Assembly: GCF_000688475.1 (NCBI RefSeq)
Contig: NZ_JIAN01000006.1
Location: forward strand, 682,001 to 746,000
DNA from: Cellulomonas sp. URHE0023
GTDB lineage: Bacteria; Actinomycetota; Actinomycetes; Actinomycetales; Cellulomonadaceae
DNA length: 64,000 nucleotides
Reading direction: 5' to 3'
Both the position numbers and the translations under genes were made by a program. A model generated the notes under the pieces. The model worked only from the letters and a program-made list of their open reading frames with translations, was not told the DNA's origin and made no database searches. Shown here piece after piece: positions 26,149 through 35,068 of this stretch. Position 1 is the stretch's first letter, and each line of letters starts with the position of its first letter.

Positions 26149-27479
26149 CCGACCTTCTGCGCCCGCACGCCCATGTGCACTTCGGCGTCTTCTTCCAGGG
26201 CGTCAACCACTCGACCATCTGGTCCGACCCGGCGAGCGGCTCACAGACCGACTTCGAGTCGTTCCGTCAGATCATCCAGACGGCCGAGCGCGGGCTGTTC
26301 GACGCCTTCTTCCTGGGAGAGGGCCTGCGGCTGCGCGAGCAGAACGGGGTGCTGCACGACCTCGACGTCGTCGGACGCCCCGACGCCATCACGCAGCTGG
26401 CGGCCCTTGCTGCGGTCACCACGCACATCGGCCTGGTCGCCACGCAGAACGTGACCTACAACGACCCGGCCGACCTCGCGCGCCGACTGGCCAGCCTGGA
26501 CCTGCTCTCCGGGGGACGTGGTGCGTGGAACATCGTCACCACGGACAACGCGTGGACCGGGGAGAACTTCCGGCGCGGCGGCTGGCTCGACCACAGCCTG
26601 CGGTACGTCCGCGCGGGCGAGTTCGTACGCGCGGCCCAGGCGATCTGGGACGGCTCCCCCGACGGCCAGGTGCGGTTCTCCGGCGAGACGCTCGACATCA
26701 CGGTGACCCCCACCGTGCCGCGCAGCCCGCAGGGTCACCCGGTCCTGTTCCAGGCCGGCGACTCTGCCGACGGCCGCGACTTCGCCGCCTCTCACGCGGA
26801 GGTGATCTTCTCCGCGCACGGCACCGACTACGACGACGCGTACGCGTTCGCCGAGGACGTCCGCCGCCGTACGGTCGCGGCAGGCCGGCCGCAGGACGAC
26901 GTCAAGATCCTGCCCGGGACCCAGTTCGTCCTCGCCGACACCGACGACGACGCCTGGGAGAAGGCGCGCTGGGTCAAGGAGCAGCAGGTCACGCCCGCGA
27001 CCGCCCTGTCCCTGCTGGGACAGGTCTGGGGCGAGGACCTCTCCGGGTACGACCCCGACGGACCCGTGCCCAGCCACGACCCGGTCATCGAGATCATCGG
27101 CGAGACGCGCGGCACCCGCCGGCACGGCAAGGACCCCCGCGAGATCGCCCAGGAGTGGCGAGCCCGGTCGGAGGCCGAGAACCTGTCGATCCGTCAGCTC
27201 GTGATCGCCCAGGAGCGCCAGCGCGGGTTCGTCGGCTCCGGGGCCACGGTCGCCGAGGAGCTCATCCGCTGGGTGCGTACGGGTGCGACGGACGGGTTCA
27301 ACATCACGCCGTGGATCATCCCGAGCGGTCTGGACGACGTGGTCGACCTGCTCGTCCCGGAGCTGCAGGAGCGGGGCGCCTACCGCACCGAGTACACGGG
27401 CAGCACGCTCCGTGAGCACCTCGGTCTGCGCGACCCTCTGACGCGTCGGACGCCGAGCCCCGTTCCGGTCACCGCCTGA
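26145..27479 (+). CDS. NtaA/SnaA/DszA family FMN-dependent monooxygenase (YtnJ-like)
   Basis: A 444-residue class C flavin monooxygenase. HFGVFFQGVNHSTIWSDP at the N-terminus, SFRQIIQTAERGLFDAFFLGEG, LASLDLLSGGRGAWNIVTTDN, and PQGHPVLFQAGDSADGRDFAA are diagnostic of the family containing nitrilotriacetate, pristinamycin and dibenzothiophene-sulfone monooxygenases and B. subtilis YtnJ. Such enzymes use reduced FMN and O2, often cleaving C-S or C-N bonds. GTG 26145 overlaps the previous stop. It is the last gene of the SAM-riboswitch operon. Confidence 0.9.
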   Translation: MTDLLRPHAHVHFGVFFQGVNHSTIWSDPASGSQTDFESFRQIIQTAERGLFDAFFLGEGLRLREQNGVLHDLDVVGRPDAITQLAALAAVTTHIGLVATQNVTYNDPADLARRLASLDLLSGGRGAWNIVTTDNAWTGENFRRGGWLDHSLRYVRAGEFVRAAQAIWDGSPDGQVRFSGETLDITVTPTVPRSPQGHPVLFQAGDSADGRDFAASHAEVIFSAHGTDYDDAYAFAEDVRRRTVAAGRPQDDVKILPGTQFVLADTDDDAWEKARWVKEQQVTPATALSLLGQVWGEDLSGYDPDGPVPSHDPVIEIIGETRGTRRHGKDPREIAQEWRARSEAENLSIRQLVIAQERQRGFVGSGATVAEELIRWVRTGATDGFNITPWIIPSGLDDVVDLLVPELQERGAYRTEYTGSTLREHLGLRDPLTRRTPSPVPVTA

Positions 27480-27483
27480 CCTC

Positions 27484-27521
27484 GGCGGCGTCCGCACGCC
27501 TCAGTATGTGCGGACGTCGCC
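27484..27521. terminator. Bidirectional terminator between the island and proB
   Basis: A 14-bp stem with one G-U pair (GGCGG-CGTCCGCAC / GTGCGGACG-TCGCC) around GCCTCAGTAT, placed 4 bp after the plus-strand stop and 11 bp after the proB stop on the other strand. It should separate the two converging transcripts. It lacks a U-tract, as is common in actinobacteria. Confidence 0.7.
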
Positions 27522-27532
27522 CGTCCACCGGC

Positions 27533-28678
27533 TCAGCGGCGCTTGCGGACCAGCACGAGGTCGTCGCGGTGCACGAGCTCGCGGTCATAGCCGGGGCCGA
27601 GCTCCGCCCGCAGGTCCTGGGTCGACCGGCCGAGCAGCCCGGGCACCTCCGAGGCGTCGTAGGCCACGAGCCCGCGGCCCACCAACGCGCCGTCGGGCCC
27701 GACGAGCTCGACGGGGTCGCCCTCCTCGAATGCACCCTCCGCTCCGGTGACCCCCGCGGGCAGCAGCGAGGTGCCCCGCTCGACGACGGCACGCACGGCT
27801 CCGGCGTCGAGCAGGAGCCGGCCGCGGGTGCTCGCCGCATGCGCCAGCCAGAGCCGCCGGATCGACGTACGACGACCCGTCGCGGTGAACCACGTGCCCA
27901 CGTCCTCGCCCGCCAGCGCCTGAGCGGCCTGGGCGGCGGACGTCAGGACGACCGGAACACCCGACTGCGTCGCGATGGCGACCGACTCGAGCTTCGTGAC
28001 CATGCCTCCGGTGCCCACCGCGCTGCCCCGCGACGCGACGTCGATGCCCTCGAGGTCCTCCGCGACCACGACCGACGCGATGCGCCGGGACCCGTCACGC
28101 GACGGCGGCCCGGTGTAGAGCGAGTCGACGTCGCTGAGCAGCATGAGCGCGTCGGCGTGCACGAGGTGCGAGACGAGCGCCGCCAGTCGGTCGTTGTCAC
28201 CGAACCGGATCTCGTCGGTCGCGACGGCGTCGTTCTCGTTGATCACCGGCACGATGCCCAGGTCGAGCAGCCTGGTCAGAGCCCGGTGCGCGTTGCGGTA
28301 GTGCACGCGTCGGACGGTGTCGTCGGCGGTCAGCAGCACCTGACCGACCTGCAGGCCGTGCCGCGCGAACGCCGCGGTGTAGTGCGCCACGAGCAGCCCC
28401 TGGCCGACGGAGGCCGCGGCCTGCTGAGTCGCGAGGTCCTTCGGCCGGGCCGCCAGCCCGAGGGGGCCGATGCCCGCCGCGATCGCGCCGGAGGACACCA
28501 GCACGACCTGGCCACCGGCAGCACGGCGCGCCGCGAGCACCTCGACGAGCGCGTTGAGCCGCTCCGGCGCGAGCCGCCCGTCGGGCGTGGTCAGCGACGA
28601 CGACCCGATCTTCACGACGAGGCGCGCCGCGGTGACCAGCTGCTGGCGGTCCAGGGGGTCGACGGTCACGACGCGCAT
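27533..28678 (-). CDS. proB: Glutamate 5-kinase
   Basis: A 381-residue enzyme phosphorylating glutamate on the gamma-carboxyl, the first step of proline synthesis. The amino-acid kinase domain carries KIGSSSLT, VSSGAIAAG and VINENDAVATDEIRFGDND. A C-terminal PUA domain spans about residues 275-381 (GRLLLDAGAVRAVVERGTSLLP). The start is ATG 28678; the upstream reading is Arg/Ser-rich noise. It follows obgE as usual, but proA is not next: the accessory block 11080-27479 lies between. Confidence 0.95.
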   Translation of the reverse strand: MRVVTVDPLDRQQLVTAARLVVKIGSSSLTTPDGRLAPERLNALVEVLAARRAAGGQVVLVSSGAIAAGIGPLGLAARPKDLATQQAAASVGQGLLVAHYTAAFARHGLQVGQVLLTADDTVRRVHYRNAHRALTRLLDLGIVPVINENDAVATDEIRFGDNDRLAALVSHLVHADALMLLSDVDSLYTGPPSRDGSRRIASVVVAEDLEGIDVASRGSAVGTGGMVTKLESVAIATQSGVPVVLTSAAQAAQALAGEDVGTWFTATGRRTSIRRLWLAHAASTRGRLLLDAGAVRAVVERGTSLLPAGVTGAEGAFEEGDPVELVGPDGALVGRGLVAYDASEVPGLLGRSTQDLRAELGPGYDRELVHRDDLVLVRKRR

Positions 28679-28727
28679 TCTGCCGCGCGACGCACCTGAC
28701 CTGCGGTTCCTATCCGCGGGCCGGACG

Positions 28728-30251
28728 TCACTCGGAGGCCGCGTCGGTCCAGACACCGGCCTCGCGCTCGGTCCAGAGCTCCTCGCGGGCCTCCGTCTTG
28801 GCGTCCATGCGCTCCTTGTACTCCTGGCGCTTCTCGCCACGCGTGGGGCGCGTGCGCTCCTCGATGCGCAGGTCGACGCCACGCGGGCCGCCCAGGAACT
28901 CGGCGCCCGTCATGAGCGTCGGCTCCCAGTCGAAGATGACCGCGTTGTGCTCGGGGCCGATGCGCACCTCGTCACCGGGCGTGGCACCCGCCTTGAACAG
29001 CTGCTCCTCGACGCCGAGGCGGGCGAGCCGGTCGGCGAGGTAGCCGACGGCCTCGTCGTTGGAGAAGTCGGTCTGGCGGACCCAGCGCTCCGGCTTGTCG
29101 CCACGCACCCAGAAGTACACGCCCTGGCCCTCGACCTCGCGCCGCGTCACCGTGAACCCGGCGTCGTCGACGGCCTTCGGGCGCAGGACGACGCGCGTGT
29201 TCTCGGGCACTGGGGCGTCACGACGGGCCTTGTCGACGATCTCGCCGAGCGCGAACGTGAGCGGGCGCAGACCCTCGTGGCTGGCCGTCGACACCTCGAA
29301 CACGCGCAGACCGCGTGCCTCGAGGTCGGGCCTGACCAGCTCGGCCAGGTCGCGCGCCTCGGGGACGTCGATCTTGTTGAGCACGACGATCTGCGGGCGC
29401 TCGGTGATCGGCACCCGACCACCCTCGATGCTCAGGTCGCCGGCGTAGGTGGCCAGCTCGGCCTCGATGACCTCGAGGTCGGTGATCGGGTCCCGGTCGG
29501 GCTCGAGCGTCGCGCAGTCGAGCACGTGCACGATGACGGCGCAGCGCTCGATGTGGCGCAGGAACTCCAGACCGAGGCCACGGCCCTCGGAGGCACCGGG
29601 GATCAGCCCGGGGACGTCCGCGACCGTGTAACGGGCCGTCCCGGCCTGGACGACGCCGAGGTTGGGCACCAGAGTCGTGAACGGGTAGTCGGCGATCTTG
29701 GGCCGCGCAGCGGAGATCGCCGCGACGAGGCTCGACTTACCGGCGCTCGGATAGCCCACGAGGGCCACGTCCGCGATCGTCTTGAGCTCGAGCACGACGT
29801 CGTGCGCCTCGCCCGGCTCGCCGAGCAGCGCGAAGCCGGGGGCCTTGCGGCGAGCGGAGGCGAGAGCCGCGTTGCCCAGTCCCCCACGGCCGCCGGGGGC
29901 TGCGACGTACTGCGCGCCGACGCCGACGAGGTCCGCGAGCACGTTGCCCTCGACGTCCTTGACGACCGTGCCGTCCGGGACGCCGAGCACCAGGTCGCCG
30001 CCCGTCGAGCCCGAGCGGTGGTCACCCATGCCCTGCGTGCCCGAGGGGGCGTGCCGGTGCGGCAGGTGGTGGTAGTCCAGCAGCGTCGTCACCTGAGGGT
30101 CGACCTCGATGATCACCGAGCCGCCGTTGCCGCCGTTGCCTCCGTCGGGGCCGGCGAGGGGCTTGAACTTCTCCCGGTGGATGGACGCACAGCCGTGCCC
30201 ACCGTCACCGCCGGTCGCATGCAGCACGACCCGGTCGACGAATGTCACCAC
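28728..30251 (-). CDS. obgE: GTPase ObgE/CgtA
   Basis: A 507-residue ribosome-associated GTPase. It has a glycine-rich Obg fold (residues 1-158, [21 protein letters not shown]), a G domain with [11 protein letters not shown] (G1), DVPGLIPGA (G3) and LNKIDV (G4), and the C-terminal OCT domain found in many Gram-positives. It acts in late 50S assembly and stress signalling. The start is a GTG followed by a second GTG, with AGGAGG seven bases upstream. It sits downstream of rplU-rpmA beyond a clear terminator. Confidence 0.97.
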   Translation of the reverse strand: MVTFVDRVVLHATGGDGGHGCASIHREKFKPLAGPDGGNGGNGGSVIIEVDPQVTTLLDYHHLPHRHAPSGTQGMGDHRSGSTGGDLVLGVPDGTVVKDVEGNVLADLVGVGAQYVAAPGGRGGLGNAALASARRKAPGFALLGEPGEAHDVVLELKTIADVALVGYPSAGKSSLVAAISAARPKIADYPFTTLVPNLGVVQAGTARYTVADVPGLIPGASEGRGLGLEFLRHIERCAVIVHVLDCATLEPDRDPITDLEVIEAELATYAGDLSIEGGRVPITERPQIVVLNKIDVPEARDLAELVRPDLEARGLRVFEVSTASHEGLRPLTFALGEIVDKARRDAPVPENTRVVLRPKAVDDAGFTVTRREVEGQGVYFWVRGDKPERWVRQTDFSNDEAVGYLADRLARLGVEEQLFKAGATPGDEVRIGPEHNAVIFDWEPTLMTGAEFLGGPRGVDLRIEERTRPTRGEKRQEYKERMDAKTEAREELWTEREAGVWTDAASE

Positions 30252-30291
30252 GGCTGAACCTCCTTCTTGCTCATTCGATACTCACACGCGA

Positions 30292-30320
30292 AAGGGGCGC
30301 ACCGCACTGGTGCGCCCCTT
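30292..30320 (-). terminator. Terminator after rpmA
   Basis: A perfect 12-bp stem (AAGGGGCGCACC / GGTGCGCCCCTT) with a GCACT loop, followed on the minus strand by a TTT run. It lies between rpmA and obgE and should reduce ribosomal-protein read-through into obgE. Confidence 0.85.
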
Positions 30321-30372
30321 CACGAAGAACTGACAAGCGACGAGCACGGCCCGATGCCGCGCACTGTGACAC

Positions 30373-30633
30373 TCAGACCTCAGCGGCCACCACGACGTCG
30401 ATGACCTTGCGACCACGGCGACGACCGAACGTCACGGCACCCGGGGCGAGGGCGAACAGCGTGTCGTCGCCGCCACGGCCGACGTTGACGCCGGGGTGGA
30501 AGTGCGTGCCGCGCTGGCGGACGATGATCTCGCCGGCCTTGACGACCTGGCCACCGAAGCGCTTGACGCCCAGGCGCTGGGCGTTGGAGTCGCGACCGTT
30601 GCGCGAGGAGCTCGCGCCCTTCTTGTGTGCCAT
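30373..30633 (-). CDS. rpmA: 50S ribosomal protein L27
   Basis: An 86-residue protein with the standard L27 start [20 protein letters not shown] and [22 protein letters not shown]. Its flexible N-terminus reaches the peptidyl-transferase centre. There is no N-terminal extension like the one cleaved in some Firmicutes. It is encoded 62 bp after rplU in the same transcript. Confidence 0.98.
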   Translation of the reverse strand: MAHKKGASSSRNGRDSNAQRLGVKRFGGQVVKAGEIIVRQRGTHFHPGVNVGRGGDDTLFALAPGAVTFGRRRGRKVIDVVVAAEV

Positions 30634-30695
30634 GACGAACCTGCTTTCGTGCTCAGAAGTGTGGGGGTCCGCAGCCGAGGGGCCGCGGCGCGAGA

Positions 30696-31016
30696 TCAGG
30701 AGATGCCGGTGACCTTCAGGCGGGTCAGCTTCTGGCGGTGACCCTTGCGGACGCGGTAGCCGGTCTTGTTCTTGTACTTGAGGATGTCGATCTTGGGACC
30801 CTTCTCGTCCCGCACGACCTCCGCCGTCACCTTCACCTTGGCCAGCGCCGAGGCGTCGGTCGTGACCGTCGCACCGTCGACGAGCAGCAGGGCGGTCAGC
30901 TCGATGGTCGAGCCGGCCTGCGCGGAGAGACGGTCGACGACGACGACGTCGCCGACAGCGACCTTCTCCTGGCGGCCGCCAGCCTTCACGATCGCGTACA
31001 CCACGTTGCTGCTCAT
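30696..31016 (-). CDS. rplU: 50S ribosomal protein L21
   Basis: A 106-residue protein ([20 protein letters not shown] ... [14 protein letters not shown]), normal for L21, which binds 23S rRNA near L20. An in-frame ATG at 31043 would add nine residues; 31016 is preferred by family length. The gene is preceded by a promoter at 31203-31231 and a leader of about 180 nt. Confidence 0.97.
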   Translation of the reverse strand: MSSNVVYAIVKAGGRQEKVAVGDVVVVDRLSAQAGSTIELTALLLVDGATVTTDASALAKVKVTAEVVRDEKGPKIDILKYKNKTGYRVRKGHRQKLTRLKVTGIS

Positions 31017-31196
31017 CTCTGCTCGTCGAACTGCGAATGTCATAGAAACTTCTCGTACCTGCGGTGCAGTGCCTGCCCTGGCGCCCGCGCACATCCCGCA
31101 CCACCGGTCTGCACCGGTTTCCGTCGGGGTTCGCGTCGGCACCGATCCCGTGGGATCACGCGGCACGCAATGATCGGCGCGCACACGACGCGCCGA
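31017..31196 (-). promoter_or_regulatory. Long structured 5' leader of rplU-rpmA
   Basis: About 180 nt lie between the predicted transcription start (near 31196) and the rplU ATG. The leader contains several self-complementary segments, among them GATCCC/GGGATC and two ACCGGT copies (ACCGGTGCAGACCGGT). Such a length is unusual for a housekeeping gene and fits an autoregulatory ribosomal-protein leader. No known leader family was recognised. Confidence 0.45.
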
Positions 31197-31202
31197 CATT
31201 CA

Positions 31203-31231
31203 AGAGTACGGACAGCACGCCGCAGGGTCAA
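31203..31231 (-). promoter_or_regulatory. Promoter of rplU-rpmA
   Basis: On the minus strand, -35 TTGACC (31226-31231), a 17-bp spacer and -10 TACTCT (31203-31208) form a near-consensus promoter. It lies just past the rne terminator. Confidence 0.75.
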
Positions 31232-31239
31232 ACCTGGAC

Positions 31240-31287
31240 GGCTCCCCCGCGGACGACGTGACACAACGCACGTCGACGCGGGGAGCC
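31240..31287 (-). terminator. Terminator after the RNase E/G gene
   Basis: A long hairpin: outer stem GGCTCCCC-CGCG / CGCGGGGAGCC (one bulge) and inner stem CGACGTG / CACGTCG around ACACAACG. It begins 12 bp after the rne stop, and on the minus strand is followed by GTTTG. Very stable and well placed. Confidence 0.85.
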
Positions 31288-31298
31288 TCAGGCCGCGC

Positions 31299-34200
31299 TC
31301 ACACCTGTTCGGGCTCGCGGACGGGCTCGCTGGACTCGCCCTCCGGATCGACCTGGGAGACGCCGTCCCGCTCGAGCTCGTGCTCGATCTCGCTGGCCGG
31401 CTCGAGCTCGGTCTCGCTGGCCGGCTCGAGCTCGGTCTCGTCGGCCGCCTCGAGCTCGGTCTCGTCGCCCGCCTCGAGCTCCGTGTCGTCGCCCGCCTCG
31501 AACACGTCGGCCGGGACGGGAGTGAGCTCGAGCTGCGCGCCCTCGCCGTCCTCCCGGTGCTCGGCCGCGGTCGCCCCCGGGTGCGACGCGGCCAGCGCCG
31601 CGAAGACGTCCAGCGCCGGCTGTGCGGGCGCGACCTGCTCGGTCTCCAGCTCCGCGACCTCGTCGACAGGCGCCTCCTGGTCCGGTGCACCGACGACGGC
31701 AGCGTGCTCGTGCTCGTGCTCGTGCGCGTGCGCGGCCGCGGCCGCGATCGTCGCGAGAGTCGCCTTGACCGCTTCACGCGCCTCGGGAAGGACCGGTACG
31801 CCTGCGTGCGGCGCGTGGCTGACCGGCTCCTTGGCCGCTCCGCCGCGCTTGCGTCGCGAGCGCGCGTTGGCCGCATCACCGTTCGAGGGCGCCTGCTGCT
31901 CACCCGCGTCGGGACGCTGGTTGCTCTTCTCGATCGGCTCCTCGTGCACGATGAACCCGCGCCCGTGGCAGTGCTCGCAGTTCTCGCTGAACGCCTCGAC
32001 CAGGCCCTGACCCACGCGCTTGCGGGTCATCTGAACCAGACCGAGCGAGGTGACCTCGGCGACCTGGTGCTTGGTGCGGTCGCGCCCCAGGCACTCGACC
32101 AACCGGCGCAGGACGAGGTCACGGTTCGACTCGAGCACCATGTCGATGAAGTCGATGACGATGATCCCGCCGATGTCCCGCAGCCGGAGCTGACGGACGA
32201 TCTCCTCGGCGGCCTCGAGGTTGTTGCGCGTCACGGTCTCCTCGAGCGTGCCGCCCGAGCCCGTGAACTTGCCCGTGTTGACGTCGACGACCGTCATGGC
32301 CTCGGTGCGGTCGATCACGAGCGAGCCGCCCGACGGCAGCCAGACCTTGCGGTCCATGCCCTTGGCCAGCTGCTCGTCGATGCGGTGCACGGAGAAGACG
32401 TCGGTCTGCGACGTCCAGCGCTCGACCTTCTGCGCGAGGTCCGGGGCCAGCTCGTCGATGTACGACGAGATCGTGGTCCACGCCTCTGCACCCTCGACGA
32501 CCAGCTTGGAGAAGTCGTCGTTGAAGATGTCGCGCACCACGCGGATGGCCATGTCGGGCTCACCCTGCAGCAGGGCGGGTGCGGACGCCGTCTTCGACTT
32601 CTTCTCGATCGCCTCCCACTGACCCTGCAGGCGCGCGATGTCGGCGCGCAGCTCATCCTCGGAGGCACCCTCTGCGGCGGTGCGCACGATCACGCCCGCC
32701 GACTCGGGGACGATCTCGCGCAGGATCCGCTTGAGGCGGTTGCGCTCGGTGTCCGGGAGCTTGCGGCTGATGCCTGTCATGCCGCCACCGGGGACGTAGA
32801 CGAGGTACCGACCGGCGAGCGTGACCTGGGAGGTCAGCCGCGCACCCTTGTGCCCGATCGGGTCCTTGGTGACCTGGACGAGCACCGGGTCCCCGGACTT
32901 GAGCGCCTGCTCGATGCGACGCGCCGACCCGCCCTCGAGCCCGGTCGCGTCCCAGTTGACCTCGCCGGCGTAGAGCACGGCGTTGCGGCCCTTGCCCACG
33001 TCGACGAACGCCGCCTCCATGCTCGGCAGGACGTTCTGCACCCGGCCGAGGTACACGTTCCCGACCATCGACGTCTGCGCCTGGTTGGACACGTAGTGCT
33101 CGACCAGGACACCGTCCTCGAGCACGGCGATCTGCGTGCGCGCGTTCTTCTCGCGCACGATCATCGTGCGCTCGACCGACTCACGGCGGGCCAGGAACTC
33201 CGACTCGGTGATGATCTGGCGACGACGCCCCGCATCGCGTCCGTCGCGCCGACGCTGGCGCTTGGCCTCCAGCCGCGTCGACCCGCGCAGTGCGGTGACC
33301 TCGTCGCTGGGTGCCCGGGTGCGGGTCGCGCGCGGTTCAGCCGCGTCGGCCGAGCCACCCGAGGAGCCACGGCGACGGCGACGACGGCGACGGCTCGACC
33401 CGCCGTCATCGGACCCGGACTCGTCGGAGTCGGTGTCGTCGGCGTCCTCGCTCGGGGCGCTCTCGTCGTCGGTCGCCTCGTCCTCGGACGCCCCGGCCGG
33501 GGAGTCCGGGCGGCTGCGCCGTCCACGACCGCCACGACGGCGTCGACGACGCGCCGCTCCGGCACCTCCGCCGATGTCGTCCGGACCGTCCTCGTCCTCG
33601 TCCGAGTCGTCGGCCTCGTCCGCCGCGACCGTGTCGGGCTCGTCCTCGTCCGCGCGGTCCTGGGACTGCGCGAGGTCCTGCGCGAGGTCGCGCGCGAAGG
33701 CCGCCTCGAGGTCGTCCTCGGCGGAGTCGTCCTGCGGCTCGTCCGTCCCCGCACCGGTCCCCGCACCGCCGCCGCTGCGACCGCGACGGCCGCGACGGCG
33801 TGAGCCGCGTGCCGACGACGACGTCGTCGTGCTGGACGCCTCGGCGCCGTGAGCGTCGGCCTGCTCGGACTCGGCGACCGCAGCCGCGGTGGGCTCGTCG
33901 GCCTCGATGCGGTGCGCAGCCTCGGAGATCTCCTCGGGCGAGCCGGTGCTCGCCTGTGCGCGACGGCGCCGCGGGCGCGTGGCGGTCGGGTCCGGTGCCT
34001 GGAACAGCAACGCCGTCGTGGCGAACCGGGGGCCGGTCGTCGTCGTGCTCGTGGTGGTGGCTGCAGCCGGCTCGGCGGGTTCGAGCGGAACCTGAACCGG
34101 GGCGCTCGAGGCGAACTGCGCCAGCACGTCGAACGTGGGCGCGGGCGCGGCGGTCTCGTCGTCGACCTCGGCCTCGGCCTCGGGCTCGGCCTCGACGACC

Positions 34201-34637
34201 GGCTCGGGCGTCGTCACGGGACGCGTGCTCGCACGACGACGCCGCGGCGCCTTGGCAGGCGGGGCGTCCTCGGAGCTGGCGTCGGGCACGGGCGCCGCTG
34301 CGGGGGCGGCCGGGGCGTCTGCCACGACCGGCTCGGCGGACACAGCAGCCGGTTCGGCGGCGGCCGGCGGCCCGTCGGCGCTGACCGGCACGACGGTGCG
34401 GGTCACCCGGCGGGACTTCTTGACGGGCGTCGCCGGTGCGACGGGCGCCTCGACGGGCTGGGCTACGGCGACGGCCGGCGCCGGCTCGGGCGTCGGCAGC
34501 GTCGTGATCGCCTCGGTCGCGACGTCGTTGCTGGGCGCAGCGGTCACACGGGTGGCACGGCGGCGGCGCGGGGGCGCCTTCGTCGCCTCACCCTCGACGC
34601 TCGTCGTTGCGGTGGTGGGGGTGGCTTCGTCGGTCAC
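31299..34637 (-). CDS. rne: Ribonuclease E/G family endoribonuclease
   Basis: A 1112-residue RNase. The N-terminal 480 residues are a low-complexity extension rich in Ala/Glu/Asp with RRRRRR-type basic patches. The catalytic core runs from about 486 to 900 with the S1-like RNA-binding part (VSNQAQTSMVGNVYLGRVQN), metal-binding Asp residues in VVDVNTGKF (about 784) and VIDFIDM (about 826), and the Zn-link CEHCHG (about 886). The C-terminal tail is acidic and repetitive. It matures rRNA and decays mRNA. GTG 34637 has AGGAG eight bases upstream and is preferred to the ATG at 34673. The arrangement, with the catalytic core flanked by disordered arms, is typical of actinobacterial RNase E. Confidence 0.93.
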   Translation of the reverse strand: MTDEATPTTATTSVEGEATKAPPRRRRATRVTAAPSNDVATEAITTLPTPEPAPAVAVAQPVEAPVAPATPVKKSRRVTRTVVPVSADGPPAAAEPAAVSAEPVVADAPAAPAAAPVPDASSEDAPPAKAPRRRRASTRPVTTPEPVVEAEPEAEAEVDDETAAPAPTFDVLAQFASSAPVQVPLEPAEPAAATTTSTTTTGPRFATTALLFQAPDPTATRPRRRRAQASTGSPEEISEAAHRIEADEPTAAAVAESEQADAHGAEASSTTTSSSARGSRRRGRRGRSGGGAGTGAGTDEPQDDSAEDDLEAAFARDLAQDLAQSQDRADEDEPDTVAADEADDSDEDEDGPDDIGGGAGAARRRRRRGGRGRRSRPDSPAGASEDEATDDESAPSEDADDTDSDESGSDDGGSSRRRRRRRRGSSGGSADAAEPRATRTRAPSDEVTALRGSTRLEAKRQRRRDGRDAGRRRQIITESEFLARRESVERTMIVREKNARTQIAVLEDGVLVEHYVSNQAQTSMVGNVYLGRVQNVLPSMEAAFVDVGKGRNAVLYAGEVNWDATGLEGGSARRIEQALKSGDPVLVQVTKDPIGHKGARLTSQVTLAGRYLVYVPGGGMTGISRKLPDTERNRLKRILREIVPESAGVIVRTAAEGASEDELRADIARLQGQWEAIEKKSKTASAPALLQGEPDMAIRVVRDIFNDDFSKLVVEGAEAWTTISSYIDELAPDLAQKVERWTSQTDVFSVHRIDEQLAKGMDRKVWLPSGGSLVIDRTEAMTVVDVNTGKFTGSGGTLEETVTRNNLEAAEEIVRQLRLRDIGGIIVIDFIDMVLESNRDLVLRRLVECLGRDRTKHQVAEVTSLGLVQMTRKRVGQGLVEAFSENCEHCHGRGFIVHEEPIEKSNQRPDAGEQQAPSNGDAANARSRRKRGGAAKEPVSHAPHAGVPVLPEAREAVKATLATIAAAAAHAHEHEHEHAAVVGAPDQEAPVDEVAELETEQVAPAQPALDVFAALAASHPGATAAEHREDGEGAQLELTPVPADVFEAGDDTELEAGDETELEAADETELEPASETELEPASEIEHELERDGVSQVDPEGESSEPVREPEQV
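31372..31500 (-). repeat. 24-bp tandem repeat in the RNase E C-terminal tail
   Basis: About five imperfect copies of a 24-bp unit (consensus CTCGAGCTCGGTCTCGCTGG plus four bases on the plus strand) encode the eight-residue unit ETELEPAS / DETELEAA. The frame is kept in every copy. Such repeats can change copy number by slippage without breaking the gene. Confidence 0.8.
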
Positions 34638-35068
34638 GCGAGGTGCTCCTGGGTACCGAGCAACGCCACCCACACATCAGGCGGTACTCGGCAGGTCGGT
34701 CGTCGCACGCGTTCTGCGCGGCGACGGAAAGTCGGCGGTCGTGGCTGCTGCACCGTGTCGGCGCCATCGCCTGCGAGGCCTGGCCGGCGTCCCGATCTGG
34801 GACGTCCCGGCTGGCAGGGCGGCGGCTGGCGCGCACGACATGCTGATGCTGCGAGCTCAAGGGTCCCGTGACGGTGTGGTCGCCCAGGGAGCCGCGGCCA
34901 GTATCGCACAGCGACCCCCTCCTCGGGTGTTTCGCCGCAAAGAGTCGGCGCCGGACGTACCTGATCTGACACGGCGTCCGCACGTGCCGAAGGTCCTGTA
35001 CTCAGAGGGCTCCCCGAAGGAGCAGGATGGGGTACGACCGTTGCAGACACCCGACGGAGGCACACCCC
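34638..35068. other. Intergenic region between rne and cydA
   Basis: A 431-bp gap separates the divergent rne and cydABDC operons and must hold both promoters. A small hairpin, GCTCC/GGAGC, is seen near 35015-35030. No consensus promoter pair, no Rex-type TTGTGA-N6-TCACAA box, and no convincing small gene were found. Confidence 0.6.

Noticed and set aside
11080-27479. Mobile element explanation for the block between proA and proB
   Set aside because: No integrase, transposase, tRNA boundary or flanking direct repeat was seen, and base composition looks like the surroundings. It is treated as an accessory insert of unknown origin.
31372-31500. Evenly spaced repeats that could be taken for a CRISPR array
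   Set aside because: Repeats are contiguous 24-bp units without spacers, in frame inside RNase E. No cas genes are present.
30738-33803. 1021-codon plus-strand frame opposite rplU and rne
   Set aside because: It crosses two real genes and their intergenic region, and is rich in Leu/Arg/Val/Asp as expected for the mirror of an acidic, repetitive RNase E gene.
34638-35068. Possible Rex (redox) operator upstream of cydA
   Set aside because: Searched for the TTGTGA-N6-TCACAA pattern and found nothing close.
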